Below, in pieces: positions 7,802-15,571 of a DNA stretch of 64,000 nucleotides. The stretch comes from Rhizobium mayense. GTDB taxonomy: Bacteria; Pseudomonadota; Alphaproteobacteria; Rhizobiales; Rhizobiaceae. Position numbers and translations under genes: made by a program. The stretch is taken from assembly GCF_030272705.1 (NCBI RefSeq), contig NZ_JARFYM010000020.1, forward strand, positions 1 to 64,000, in the 5' to 3' direction. Position 1 is the first letter of the stretch. Every line of letters starts with the position of its first letter. Under the pieces are notes generated by a model, which was not told the origin of the DNA, ran no database searches, and saw only the letters and a list, made by a program, of their open reading frames with translations.

Positions 7802-9253
7802 ATGGTATCCATTCGTACTGCCGCCCCCGCCCTGCTGCTAGTTTTGGCAGGTTGTGTCAGCGGCCCCGATCATAAGCCACCGGAAATGCCGCTCGCGGCC
7901 AAATTCTCGGAGGGCGGTACGAAGGTCAACGGCGACGTCTCCGGTTCGCAATGGTGGACCGCTTTCGGCGACAGGAAGCTGAACGCGTTGGCTGAGCAAG
8001 GACTTGCAGAAAACCTTAGCATCCAGCAGGCGCTGGAACGCATCAATCAGTCGCAGGCTGAAGTCGTGACCGCCGGCGCCGGCGGACTGCCGAGCCTCCT
8101 TGCCTCCGGCGCGAATACGACCAGCGGCCAGAAGGGCAAGCTGCGCACGGAAACCGAAACGAGAAATACCACCAGCGGCGATCTCACCGCGTCATGGTTG
8201 CTCGACCTCTGGGGCCAATACCGCCGCGCAACGGAAAGCGCGAATGCATCGCTCGATGCAGCCTACTCCAGCGTCGACGTCTCTCGCCTGGCCTTTCTGC
8301 AGGACTTGGCTACCAGCTATGTCAACGTCCGCCTTTATCAGGCCCGCATTTCTATCGCACAGGATAACCTGAAGTCTCGCCGCGAGACGCTCGCGTTGAC
8401 CAAGTTCCAGCTCGATGCCGGTGCTGCTTCCCGACTTGATGTTGTCCAGGCCGAAGGTCTCGTCAACCAGACGCTTTCGACAATTCCGAGCCTCGAAATT
8501 GCCTACCGTCAGGCAGTGCATCATATTGCAACCCTGCTCAGCGTACCGTCGGCGACCATTATCGCTCAGTTGGGCGGCGGCGGTAACCAGCCGGTGTTCC
8601 GGGGCCGCGTCGACACGGGCGTCCCCGCTGATCTCATCCGCAACCGGCCCGACATTCGTGTCGCGGAGCGGAACCTCGCTGCCGCGACCGCCCAGATCGG
8701 CGTGGCGGAAGCCCAGCTCTTCCCGACGATCACACTCAGCGGTGCGATCTCGCCGTCCTACATCCACACGTCGTCGGTTCATGGTAGCCTGACGACCTGG
8801 TCCTTCGGTCCGACGCTGTCGCTGCCGATCTTCGACGGTGGTCTGCTGCGGGCTAACGTGAAGATCGCCGAATCCACAAGCCGTCAACAGTATATCGCCT
8901 GGAAGCAGACCGTACTGTCCGGTGTCGAACAGGTCGAAAACGCCCTGTCGGCCGTCAGCCGCGATGCTCAGACTGTCGCCGCGCTGCGCGCGCAGGTGAA
9001 GTCCTATCAGGAAGCCCTCGAACTTTCGACGGCAAGCTATAAGGACGGTGCCTCCTCGCTGCTCGACGTTCTCGATGCACAGCGCAACGTTTCGGATGCG
9101 CAGAATAGTCTTGCCCAGGCCGTCTCACAGAGCGCCATTGACTACATCTCTCTGAACGTCAATATCGGCGCCGGTTATGTCCCGGCCAGAGCGCAAGTCG
9201 CCGAAAAGCCGGCCAAGGTCATCAAGGTGGCCGACAAGAAGGCCGCCAACTAA
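7802..9253 (+). CDS. Outer-membrane efflux lipoprotein (OprM/NodT-type OMF)
   Basis: About 483 residues. The N-terminus is a lipoprotein signal with a Leu-Ala-Gly-Cys lipobox near residue 17, followed by the OMF pattern Asn-Gly-Asp-Val-Ser-Gly-Ser-Gln-Trp-Trp and two repeated helical/beta OEP domains. The landmarks Asp-Leu-Ile-Arg-Asn-Arg-Pro-Asp-Ile and Phe-Pro-Thr-Ile-Thr-Leu-Ser-Gly are clear. It should form the trimeric outer-membrane channel of an RND or similar pump, but no periplasmic adaptor or inner-membrane pump is nearby, so it is an orphan channel. ATG 7802 gives a standard signal peptide. A TTG at 7787 is also in frame. Confidence 0.93.
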   Translation: MVSIRTAAPALLLVLAGCVSGPDHKPPEMPLAAKFSEGGTKVNGDVSGSQWWTAFGDRKLNALAEQGLAENLSIQQALERINQSQAEVVTAGAGGLPSLLASGANTTSGQKGKLRTETETRNTTSGDLTASWLLDLWGQYRRATESANASLDAAYSSVDVSRLAFLQDLATSYVNVRLYQARISIAQDNLKSRRETLALTKFQLDAGAASRLDVVQAEGLVNQTLSTIPSLEIAYRQAVHHIATLLSVPSATIIAQLGGGGNQPVFRGRVDTGVPADLIRNRPDIRVAERNLAAATAQIGVAEAQLFPTITLSGAISPSYIHTSSVHGSLTTWSFGPTLSLPIFDGGLLRANVKIAESTSRQQYIAWKQTVLSGVEQVENALSAVSRDAQTVAALRAQVKSYQEALELSTASYKDGASSLLDVLDAQRNVSDAQNSLAQAVSQSAIDYISLNVNIGAGYVPARAQVAEKPAKVIKVADKKAAN

Positions 9254-9260
9254 AAGACAC

Positions 9261-9285
9261 CGCCCGGCTCTGCCGGGCGTTTCTT
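9261..9285 (+). terminator. Rho-independent terminator of the efflux gene
   Basis: CGCCCGGC-TCT-GCCGGGCG stem-loop followed by TTTCTTC, starting 8 bases after the stop codon. Confidence 0.85.
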
Positions 9286-9290
9286 CGTGC

Positions 9291-9326
9291 AAAACCGCCG
9301 CAAGTGACTGCGGCGGTTTTTCTTTT
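9291..9326 (+). terminator. Second tandem terminator
   Basis: Stem AAAACCGCCGC / GCGGCGGTTTT with an 8-base loop, followed by TCTTTT. It lies directly behind the first terminator. The A-run on the left also makes it usable from the other strand. Confidence 0.75.
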
Positions 9327-9402
9327 GTCAAAGGCAAAAGGGACAAAATAAAAATGGCGCGCTCCGCTTCCGCAAAGCACGCCACCAGACAGTCAATAAA
9401 CA

Positions 9403-9430
9403 AAAAAGGCCGGAACAAACCGGCCTTTCC
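9403..9430. terminator. Third hairpin, possibly bidirectional terminator
   Basis: AAAGGCCGG / CCGGCCTTT with a 6-base loop and A/T runs on both sides. Because no gene ends just left or right of it, it may end an unrecognised transcript or act as a third stop for the efflux gene. Confidence 0.55.
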
Positions 9431-9998
9431 TCATCCGTCCTCGCATCAGTGCCAGTACATCCGTGGTCAAGGGCAAGGCGGATACTGCAGCCAGATTGAT
9501 CGCGAAAGGTTAACACTTGGTCAACGCCACTCCGCAATCTCCTGCGAATGAAACTAGCTCGCTATCAAGCGCGCCAAGCATTCTCCGACTGCATGACTGC
9601 AGGGTATATCGGCAGGGAGTGCGGCGATTTCAAGGCCGCGATAATTTTTCTTTCAACTAGCTTAGTGCGCGCGCCTCACTAAAACTGCAGTAACCCCGAT
9701 ATAGTAAGCAAGTCTTCCTAAAAATTTAGGCGCGTCCTGAGGGTTTTGCCGGTATCCGTTCAACCTGCATTCATGCAAACTCTCATAAAACTGCTGAAAA
9801 GATTGAAAGAATGGCCGCTGGATCCTACCAAATCCCGCGAATGCGCTATTTTTCACCTTATCGAAACTGGAAACGGTCTGCCGGGTCCTGTAATCAGGCC
9901 GCATGTCCCTTGCCGGTATGTCAAGCAAGTGGACAACAGCAATCAGCGCAGCCGCCGGGTGCCATGTCATGCCGGCGACGCGCAATGGGAGAGCATTT

Positions 9999-10820
9999 AT
10001 GAGACATAAGCTTCTTGCCGCCATCACACTGACCGCACTTGTTGCGATCCCGGCGATTGCGGAAGCCGCAGAGGGTTTTGCCACCGCCAACGTCAACATG
10101 CGGTCCGGCCCGAGCACGCAATATCCCGCAGTGACCATGATCCCGGTCGGCACGCCGCTGGAAATCAATGGCTGCCTGAACGAAACGCCCTGGTGCGACG
10201 TCTCCTTCTTTGGTGGCCGCGGCTGGGTCGCCGGTCAGTACATTCAGGCAACCTATCAATCGCGCCGTATTTATGTCGGCCCGCAATATTACCGGCCGCT
10301 CGGCATTCCGACCGTCACCTTCAACTTGGACGACTACTGGGATCGCTATTATCGCGGCCGCGACTTTTACCACGACCGCGACCGTTGGCGGCGCGGGCCG
10401 GGCTGGGGTTACGGCCGCCCGGATGCGAATTGGGACCGCCGCCCCTACCGCAACCAGGATTGGAACAACGAACAGGACGGGAATTGGGATCGGCGCCCGG
10501 ATCGTAACCGCGATTGGGGGCAGCAGGACGACAACCAGGATTGGGGCCGGCAACAGAATAACAATCGGGATTGGGGCCGGCAGCAGCCGGGCGACAACCA
10601 GAGTTGGGGCAACCAGCAGGACCGCCGGCGTGACAACAACCGCCAGGACAGCCAGCAGCGTCGTCCCCAACCGCAGCAGCCGCAGCCGCAGCCGCAGCAA
10701 ACCCAAAACAATCCGCGGCCGAATGCCGGTTCCTCTGGACCATACAGTCCTGGCCATGTCGATCCGTGCCCGGCCGACCAGCCGAATTGCCTCATGACGC
10801 CTAGAGGCTCAAACCGGTAA
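9999..10820 (+). CDS. Secreted SH3b-domain protein with Trp/Asn/Arg-rich repetitive tail
   Basis: 273 residues from the ATG at 9999, which has GGGAGAG upstream. A typical signal peptide ends near Ala-Glu-Ala-Ala (about residue 22-24). One bacterial SH3 domain follows (about 27-85), with Val-Asn-Met-Arg-Ser-Gly-Pro-Ser-Thr and Gly-Arg-Gly-Trp-Val. The rest is low complexity: tandem units around Asn-Trp-Asp-Arg-Arg-Pro, Arg-Asp-Trp-Gly and Gln-Asp-Trp-Gly, then Gln/Pro-rich sequence. SH3b domains commonly bind cell-wall peptides, so a periplasmic wall-associated role is likely. The tail function is unknown. A longer frame from 9903 would destroy the signal peptide and is rejected. Confidence 0.85.
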   Translation: MRHKLLAAITLTALVAIPAIAEAAEGFATANVNMRSGPSTQYPAVTMIPVGTPLEINGCLNETPWCDVSFFGGRGWVAGQYIQATYQSRRIYVGPQYYRPLGIPTVTFNLDDYWDRYYRGRDFYHDRDRWRRGPGWGYGRPDANWDRRPYRNQDWNNEQDGNWDRRPDRNRDWGQQDDNQDWGRQQNNNRDWGRQQPGDNQSWGNQQDRRRDNNRQDSQQRRPQPQQPQPQPQQTQNNPRPNAGSSGPYSPGHVDPCPADQPNCLMTPRGSNR

Positions 10821-10847
10821 TATCGCCTTCATCAAGCAAAAAGAGTA

Positions 10848-10879
10848 AAAGCCAGCGACCTTCGTCGCTGGCTTTTTTC
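10848..10879 (+). terminator. Terminator of the SH3b gene
   Basis: Perfect stem AGCCAGCGAC / GTCGCTGGCT with a CTTC loop and a run of six T, beginning 28 bases after the stop codon. Confidence 0.9.
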
Positions 10880-11034
10880 ATAGGTTCATTCGCGCTTGGG
10901 CAATCGCTCATGCATCAGGAGACGGGGCAAAACCGGAATTGGTGATGTCGGAGAAGAGCGCTGCGCAAAGGCGCCCGGCATCCGCCGGTTCGGAAGGCTT
11001 GAACGATCAGACGGCGTCGGAGCGCCGCGCTGCC

Positions 11035-11277
11035 TCAATGGGTTTTTAAATGCGCTTCGCGGGTCGCCGAAATGAACATCTCGCGGGCTTCTTCAGCGGA
11101 TTTCCGCCCGTCGATCGCGGCTCGGCAAACGCTTCTCGCAGCCACATAAAGCGGACCGCGCCGATCGGGCCAGAGATTGGCCATGCAATTCAGCGCCTCG
11201 GAGGGGCCGGTCACCGTCTGAGAACTGCCATGAGCGAAGCCGATCTCGATCGGATTGCTCCATTTGATATGTCGCAT
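11035..11277 (-). CDS. DUF982-family small protein
   Basis: 80 residues. It shows the DUF982 layout: a Trp-Ser-Asn-Pro-Ile strand, Gly-Pro-Ser-Glu-Ala-Leu, Trp-Pro-Asp-Arg-Arg-Gly-Pro-Leu-Tyr, a central Cys, Gly-Arg-Lys-Ser-Ala-Glu-Glu-Ala-Arg and a final Ala-Thr-Arg-Glu-Ala helix. These proteins are abundant in rhizobia and have no established function. The ATG at 11277 is preferred over longer frames because GAGGAGG lies just upstream on the coding strand. A second DUF982 gene sits 1.2 kb away on the same strand. Confidence 0.82.
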   Translation of the reverse strand: MRHIKWSNPIEIGFAHGSSQTVTGPSEALNCMANLWPDRRGPLYVAARSVCRAAIDGRKSAEEAREMFISATREAHLKTH

Positions 11278-11730
11278 GAATACTCCTCCTCGCACGCTGC
11301 CACCCGATTGGGACCGTCCGCCAAGACGGTCACACAATGTCACTATATCCTCGATCAGAGCATTCGAAAATACGCAACATTACAAAGACCGCCCATGGAA
11401 TTGAAGCAACCCAAAGAGGGTAAAACTGCCGGCCGAATGAAGCAGCCGGAGTTCAAGAGTCACACATAAGGATAAGTTTTCAGCGGCTGTAAGGTTCCAA
11501 CGCGATTGCAGCAAATGTCATTTTGTCGCGGATATGGACATTTGGCCTTGGGGAAAAAATGGCCCGCGAAGCTGTCCGCCATCTGCGATCTCGACGACCG
11601 GAAGCCGGAACCCTCGGCCGGTTCGACAAGCCTTTGAGATCGCCGAAATGTTTCGGAAAGGCATGCGGCGATTTGGGCAACGGATCAATCAAGCTGTCGG
11701 AAGACTCCTGATCCAGGCCACTGAGAGCTC
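11278..11730. other. Intergenic region without a recognisable gene
   Basis: About 450 bases. Short open frames occur on both strands but none has a ribosome site or a recognisable sequence. The left end must contain the promoter of the leftward DUF982 gene. I see no repeat or strong hairpin. Confidence 0.35.
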
Positions 11731-11853
11731 TTATTTCTCCTGCGCGATCCGCTTCGCATCGTCGGCTGAGAAACCAGCTCGGCGAGCGAGCCATTCCAGT
11801 CCGAAAATCCGATCAAGCTGATGGATCAGCCATAACTCAAAGCGCTTCCACAT
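11731..11853 (-). CDS. Possible 40-residue small protein
   Basis: A short frame from ATG 11853, preceded on its strand by GGGAGG seven bases upstream. The product is an amphipathic helix rich in Trp, Leu and Arg (Trp-Lys-Arg-Phe-Glu-Leu-Trp-Leu-Ile) followed by a charged Asp-Asp-Ala-Lys-Arg end. It could sit at the membrane surface. No family recognised. The strong ribosome site and position among other small minus-strand genes are the only support. Confidence 0.4.
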   Translation of the reverse strand: MWKRFELWLIHQLDRIFGLEWLARRAGFSADDAKRIAQEK

Positions 11854-11921
11854 GATGAAGCCTCCCGGCGGTGGACCGACTGGTCGCCGCGGAACATCGC
11901 ATCCGGCTTGCCCACCCCGCT

Positions 11922-12110
11922 TTAGCGAAACAGCAGCGGCCTCTGCGCGTTCGATAACAATTCCTGCTTGGTTGCGAAGTTGCCGAACAGCTTTTTCAGC
12001 CGGGCTTCCTCCTCCTTGCAAATCCTATGGCGCCGCACGAAATCCTCGACACTCCAGACTTCCTGCAGCTTATTCCCACCGACTTTCTCGATGTCGATAT
12101 GTGAACTCAT
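11922..12110 (-). CDS. Small hypothetical protein (62 aa)
   Basis: The ATG at 12110 has AGGGGCGAG upstream on the coding strand. The protein has a mixed-charge helical core with Trp-Ser-Val-Glu-Asp-Phe-Val and Cys-Lys-Glu-Glu-Glu-Ala-Arg-Leu-Lys-Lys-Leu-Phe-Gly, which reads like a small helical DNA- or protein-binding unit. The composition and helix pattern look like true coding sequence, but I cannot name the family. It belongs to the run of small minus-strand genes between 11 and 12.5 kb. Confidence 0.55.
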   Translation of the reverse strand: MSSHIDIEKVGGNKLQEVWSVEDFVRRHRICKEEEARLKKLFGNFATKQELLSNAQRPLLFR

Positions 12111-12225
12111 CTGCTCGCCCCTTATTTTTTGTCATGAGACAATGCGCGAGAGGATGAAAAGTTCCTGGAACAATTCTACCGTAGATGGACGAATGTTACT
12201 TTGTCGGTGCCGCACGCGGCCGTCT

Positions 12226-12486
12226 CTATCGCAGTTCTTTGTAGAAGGGGATTTCGGCCTCTTCGGCGGCAGCCACAAAGGCCCGAAGCGCATAATCGAC
12301 TGAGACCCTCCCCTCATGAGCGTCGATCAATGCCTGCTTGGCAGCGTCGAAAGCCTCGCCGCGTTGCTCTGCCGGCCACTCGTTGAGCATGTATTCGGCC
12401 GCTCTTTCGGTACTGCTGATCGTGACGTATCGGCCGACGATTCGGCTCTCTATCGTGACATCCTCACTCCACCATTGGCGCGCCAT
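12226..12486 (-). CDS. DUF982-family small protein
   Basis: 86 residues. It resembles the product at 11035-11277 in the Glu-Tyr-Met-Leu-Asn-Glu-Trp-Pro, Gly-Glu-Ala-Phe-Asp-Ala-Ala and Ala-Phe-Val-Ala-Ala-Ala-Glu-Glu-Ala segments that define DUF982, so the two are paralogues. The ATG at 12486 is chosen because GAGAGGA lies 8 bases upstream. Longer frames (to 12747) read through low-quality sequence. Function unknown. Confidence 0.78.
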   Translation of the reverse strand: MARQWWSEDVTIESRIVGRYVTISSTERAAEYMLNEWPAEQRGEAFDAAKQALIDAHEGRVSVDYALRAFVAAAEEAEIPFYKELR

Positions 12487-12906
12487 GGTAAATCCTCTCG
12501 TCATGCAATGAAAATAAGAGCGGCCGGTTTCAGCTATGGGAGAAGGCAAAAAGGGCCCGCCACCCGAATTGGATGACGGGAAACTTGGTCCAACAGTGCC
12601 GCTCAGCGAACTAAGCCGAAATGAGCGACGGGCTGTCCAAGACAGTGGCTTAGCGTACTTGACATGAATAACACCGAATACGCTTTTAGGTTCCCGTCTA
12701 GGTAACGTGTCCTGCACCTTCCGCCCTAGGGGCCGGCTCTCCTTCAAGCGACGGCAAACTAAAATTTAATCCCTCCTTAAATCGCCGCATTTACAGTTCA
12801 ACCCGGCACTTTGACGCCGAAGCGATTGCGTGCGACAGGCGGGCGTGTGGCGGCCCCGGCATGAGACATTGAAATATGGAACCATCGGGGGTACGACCGG
12901 TCCGCA
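12487..12906. other. Divergent intergenic region upstream of the PBP gene
   Basis: About 420 bases between the DUF982 gene (leftward) and the PBP gene (rightward). The A+T-rich patch near 12760-12790 is the likeliest promoter area. No repeat, hairpin or further gene seen. Confidence 0.35.
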
Positions 12907-15279
12907 ATGGCAGGCAAAAGCAGATCACCCCAGAGGATAGAGCCCTCCTTTTCTAGCGGTCAGGAACGCGGCGATGATGGATTCAGCGCCGGCGAACGGA
13001 TTGCCGGCGGCGGGCGCTCTTCCGGACGCGGTGGCGAGGATCCCCAGGAGGACAGGCCGCGCCGCGCCAAGAGCCGTCGCAAGCAGCCGCGGCGCGCGCG
13101 TGGCGGCGGCTTCTTCGGCTTCGTCCGCTCGGTGATCTATTGGGGCATCGTGCTCTGCATCTGGGCCGGCATCGGCGCCGCCGGCCTCGTGGTCTATTAC
13201 GGATCGCGCATGCCAAACGCCAGCACCTGGGCCATTCCCGCCCGGCCGCCAAACGTGAAAATCGCCGATCTCGACGGCAGCATCATCGCCAATCGCGGCG
13301 CGACCGGCGGCGAGGCTTTGACGCTGAACGACATGTCCCCCTACATTCCCGAGGCGATCATCGCCATCGAGGACCGCCGCTTCTATTCGCATTTCGGCTT
13401 CGATCCGATCGGCCTCGGCCGTGCGGTGGTGACGAACGTGCTGACCGGCCATGCCGTCCAGGGCGGCTCGACGCTGACGCAGCAACTCGCCAAGAATCTC
13501 TTCCTGTCGCCGGAGCGCACGCTGGAGCGTAAGGTGCAGGAAGTCCTGCTTGCCATCTGGCTGGAGCACAAGTTCACCAAGGACCAGATCTTGGCGATGT
13601 ACCTGAACCGCGTCTACTTCGGCGCGAACGCCTATGGCGTCGAGGCGGCGGCGCAGCGCTATTTCAACAAATCGGCCCGCGACGTGAATCTCGGCGAAGC
13701 GGCCATGCTCGCCGGCCTCGTCAAGGCGCCGTCGAAGCTGTCGCCGGCCCGCGATCCGGCGGCCGCCGAGGCCCGCGCCCAGCTCGTGCTGCAAGCGATG
13801 CGCGACCAGGGCTACATCAGCGAGGCCGACATCAAAACGGCGATGTCGCAGCCGCCGACGCGGTCGAAAAGCTATTGGAGCGGCGCGCAGAACTATATCG
13901 CGGACATGGTCATGGACCAGCTTCCCGGCCTGATCGGCGGCGATGTCAAAGAGGATGTGACCGTCGACACCACGATCGACATGCCGCTGGAACAGAAGGC
14001 CGAACAAGCGCTGAACGACGTTCTCGCCAAGGACGGCAAGAAACTCAATGCCTCGCAGGCCTCGCTCGTCTCCGTGGACGGGACAGGCGCCATCCGCGCG
14101 CTGGTGGGCGGCCGGGACTATGCGCAGAGTCAGTTCAACCGCGCCGTCACGGCCAAGCGCCAGCCGGGCTCCGCCTTCAAGCCTTTCGTCTATACCGCCG
14201 CGCTGGAGATGGGCCTGACGCCGAACTCGATCCGCAACGACGCGCCGGTGAAGATCGGCAATTGGGCGCCGGAGAATTACGAGCAGAAATATAACGGGCC
14301 GGTGACGCTCGCCACTGCCGTGGCCCATTCGCTGAACACAGTTGCCGCCCAACTTGCTATGGAAGTCGGACCGGAGCAGGTGGTCAAAGTCGCACATCGC
14401 CTTGGCATCGAATCCGACCTGCAGGCCAATGCCTCGATCGCGCTCGGCACATCGGAAGTCTCGCTGCTGGAGCTGACTTCAGCCTATGCCTCTTTCATGA
14501 ACGGCGGCTACAAGGCGACGCCGCACGTCATCACCAAGGTGACGACTGCCTCCGGCAAGGTGCTCTACCAGGCGAATTTCGAAAGTCCGCCGCGGGTCCT
14601 GAACCCTGATGTCGTTACCAACATGAATAGCATGATGACCGGCGTCATCAATTTCGGTACCGGCAAGGCTGCGCGTATTCCCGGCTGGCAAGCGGCCGGC
14701 AAGAGCGGCACGACGCAATCCTTCCGCGATGCGCTGTTCGTCGGTTTCACCAGCCATCTGACAACCGGCGTCTGGTTCGGCAATGACGATGGCAAATCGA
14801 TGAAAAAGGTGACCGGCGGTGGGCTACCGGCCAGGGCCTGGAAGGAATTCATGGTTGCCGCCCATAAGGGCCTGACGCCGACCCCGATCTTCGGCGGCGG
14901 CCAGGTTATCGACAATGGCGTGCCGGTGGCAGCATCCGCGCCGAATGCCCAACAGCCAACGACGATCGGCGCCATCATCTCCGGTGCGATCGGCGGCAAC
15001 GGCGGGCAGGCTGCGCAACAGCAGAGCCAGCCGATGATCCAGCAACGGCCGGCGCAGCAACCGATCCGGCAGCAGCAACAGCCAGTCAATCAGGCAGCAG
15101 TGAACGACGAACCCGAAGACTTGCCGCCCGCGGGCCTCGCAGACAACAGCAATCCCTATAGCTCGAACACTTACGACACCGGGGATATCCCGCCTGCCGA
15201 TATCGGCGATCCCGGCCCGACGACGGCGACGGTGCGGCGGCACCGCTCCTCGCTTCTGGATGTCATTCTCGGACAATAA
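12907..15279 (+). CDS. Class A penicillin-binding protein (PBP1A family)
   Basis: 790-residue bifunctional peptidoglycan synthase. A basic Arg/Gly-rich cytoplasmic tail (1-70) precedes one membrane helix (about 77-98). The GT51 glycosyltransferase domain follows, with Glu-Asp-Arg-Arg-Phe-Tyr-Ser-His and Gly-Gly-Ser-Thr-Leu-Thr-Gln-Gln. The transpeptidase domain has the three signature boxes: Ser-Ala-Phe-Lys (SxxK), Ser-Leu-Asn (SxN) and Lys-Ser-Gly-Thr (KTG type). The last 110 residues are a Gln/Pro-rich tail. It polymerises and crosslinks glycan strands in the periplasm. It stands alone. Confidence 0.95.
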   Translation: MAGKSRSPQRIEPSFSSGQERGDDGFSAGERIAGGGRSSGRGGEDPQEDRPRRAKSRRKQPRRARGGGFFGFVRSVIYWGIVLCIWAGIGAAGLVVYYGSRMPNASTWAIPARPPNVKIADLDGSIIANRGATGGEALTLNDMSPYIPEAIIAIEDRRFYSHFGFDPIGLGRAVVTNVLTGHAVQGGSTLTQQLAKNLFLSPERTLERKVQEVLLAIWLEHKFTKDQILAMYLNRVYFGANAYGVEAAAQRYFNKSARDVNLGEAAMLAGLVKAPSKLSPARDPAAAEARAQLVLQAMRDQGYISEADIKTAMSQPPTRSKSYWSGAQNYIADMVMDQLPGLIGGDVKEDVTVDTTIDMPLEQKAEQALNDVLAKDGKKLNASQASLVSVDGTGAIRALVGGRDYAQSQFNRAVTAKRQPGSAFKPFVYTAALEMGLTPNSIRNDAPVKIGNWAPENYEQKYNGPVTLATAVAHSLNTVAAQLAMEVGPEQVVKVAHRLGIESDLQANASIALGTSEVSLLELTSAYASFMNGGYKATPHVITKVTTASGKVLYQANFESPPRVLNPDVVTNMNSMMTGVINFGTGKAARIPGWQAAGKSGTTQSFRDALFVGFTSHLTTGVWFGNDDGKSMKKVTGGGLPARAWKEFMVAAHKGLTPTPIFGGGQVIDNGVPVAASAPNAQQPTTIGAIISGAIGGNGGQAAQQQSQPMIQQRPAQQPIRQQQQPVNQAAVNDEPEDLPPAGLADNSNPYSSNTYDTGDIPPADIGDPGPTTATVRRHRSSLLDVILGQ

Positions 15280-15336
15280 GCAGCGATTCTTAGCATTGCC
15301 GCTTGCATGGCCGCGGCAAGGCTGATCTGATAGATG

Positions 15337-15393
15337 GTCGCGCGAATTCCACAGGCTCACAACCTGATTGTGACACTGTGGAATTTGCGCGAC
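15337..15393. repeat. 57-base near-perfect inverted repeat between PBP gene and dnaK
   Basis: Outer arms GTCGCGCGAATTCCACAG (15337-15354) and CTGTGGAATTTGCGCGAC (15376-15393) match at 17 of 18 positions. Inside them TCACAA and TTGTGA form a second perfect 6-pair stem around CCTGA. No T-run follows. It lies 57 bases after the PBP stop and upstream of the predicted dnaK promoter, so it is not in the dnaK mRNA. It may stop or protect the PBP transcript or bind a protein. Confidence 0.75.
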
Positions 15394-15431
15394 AAACCAT
15401 TCGTTTTGCTGGATTCCGGATGATTTCCTGC

Positions 15432-15460
15432 CTTGCAGTCAGTAAAACCGCTACTTATAT
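15432..15460 (+). promoter_or_regulatory. Candidate heat-shock (RpoH) promoter of dnaK
   Basis: CTTGCA, a 16-base spacer, then CTTATAT, ending 111 bases before the dnaK start. This is close to the alphaproteobacterial RpoH pattern (CTTG near -35, C-rich then ATA near -10). A vegetative sigma factor could also use it. Confidence 0.45.
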
Positions 15461-15571
15461 ACGCGGCATCACCGCAGTCATGGCTGCGCAATCCTCAAGA
15501 CCATCCCGTAAGGGGCTGTCAATGGAATGCCTGACAGGGGTTCCGATAGCTTGCTTCAAGGAGAGAATGAC

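Larger units (their letters stand above)
9254..9998. other. Long intergenic region with three hairpins
   Basis: About 745 bases without a supported gene. The left third carries three hairpins (9261-9285, 9291-9326, 9403-9430). The rest (9431-9998) holds only weak overlapping frames on both strands, with no family features or ribosome sites. The right end provides the promoter and RBS (GGGAGAG at 9988-9994) of the SH3b gene. Confidence 0.45.

Noticed and set aside
9662..10168. 168-residue minus-strand frame upstream of the SH3b gene
   Set aside because: Overlaps the SH3b gene, lacks a ribosome site, and shows no recognisable domain.
12925..14397. 490-residue minus-strand frame over the PBP gene
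   Set aside because: Shadow of the PBP gene: Arg-rich, no family motifs, no ribosome site.
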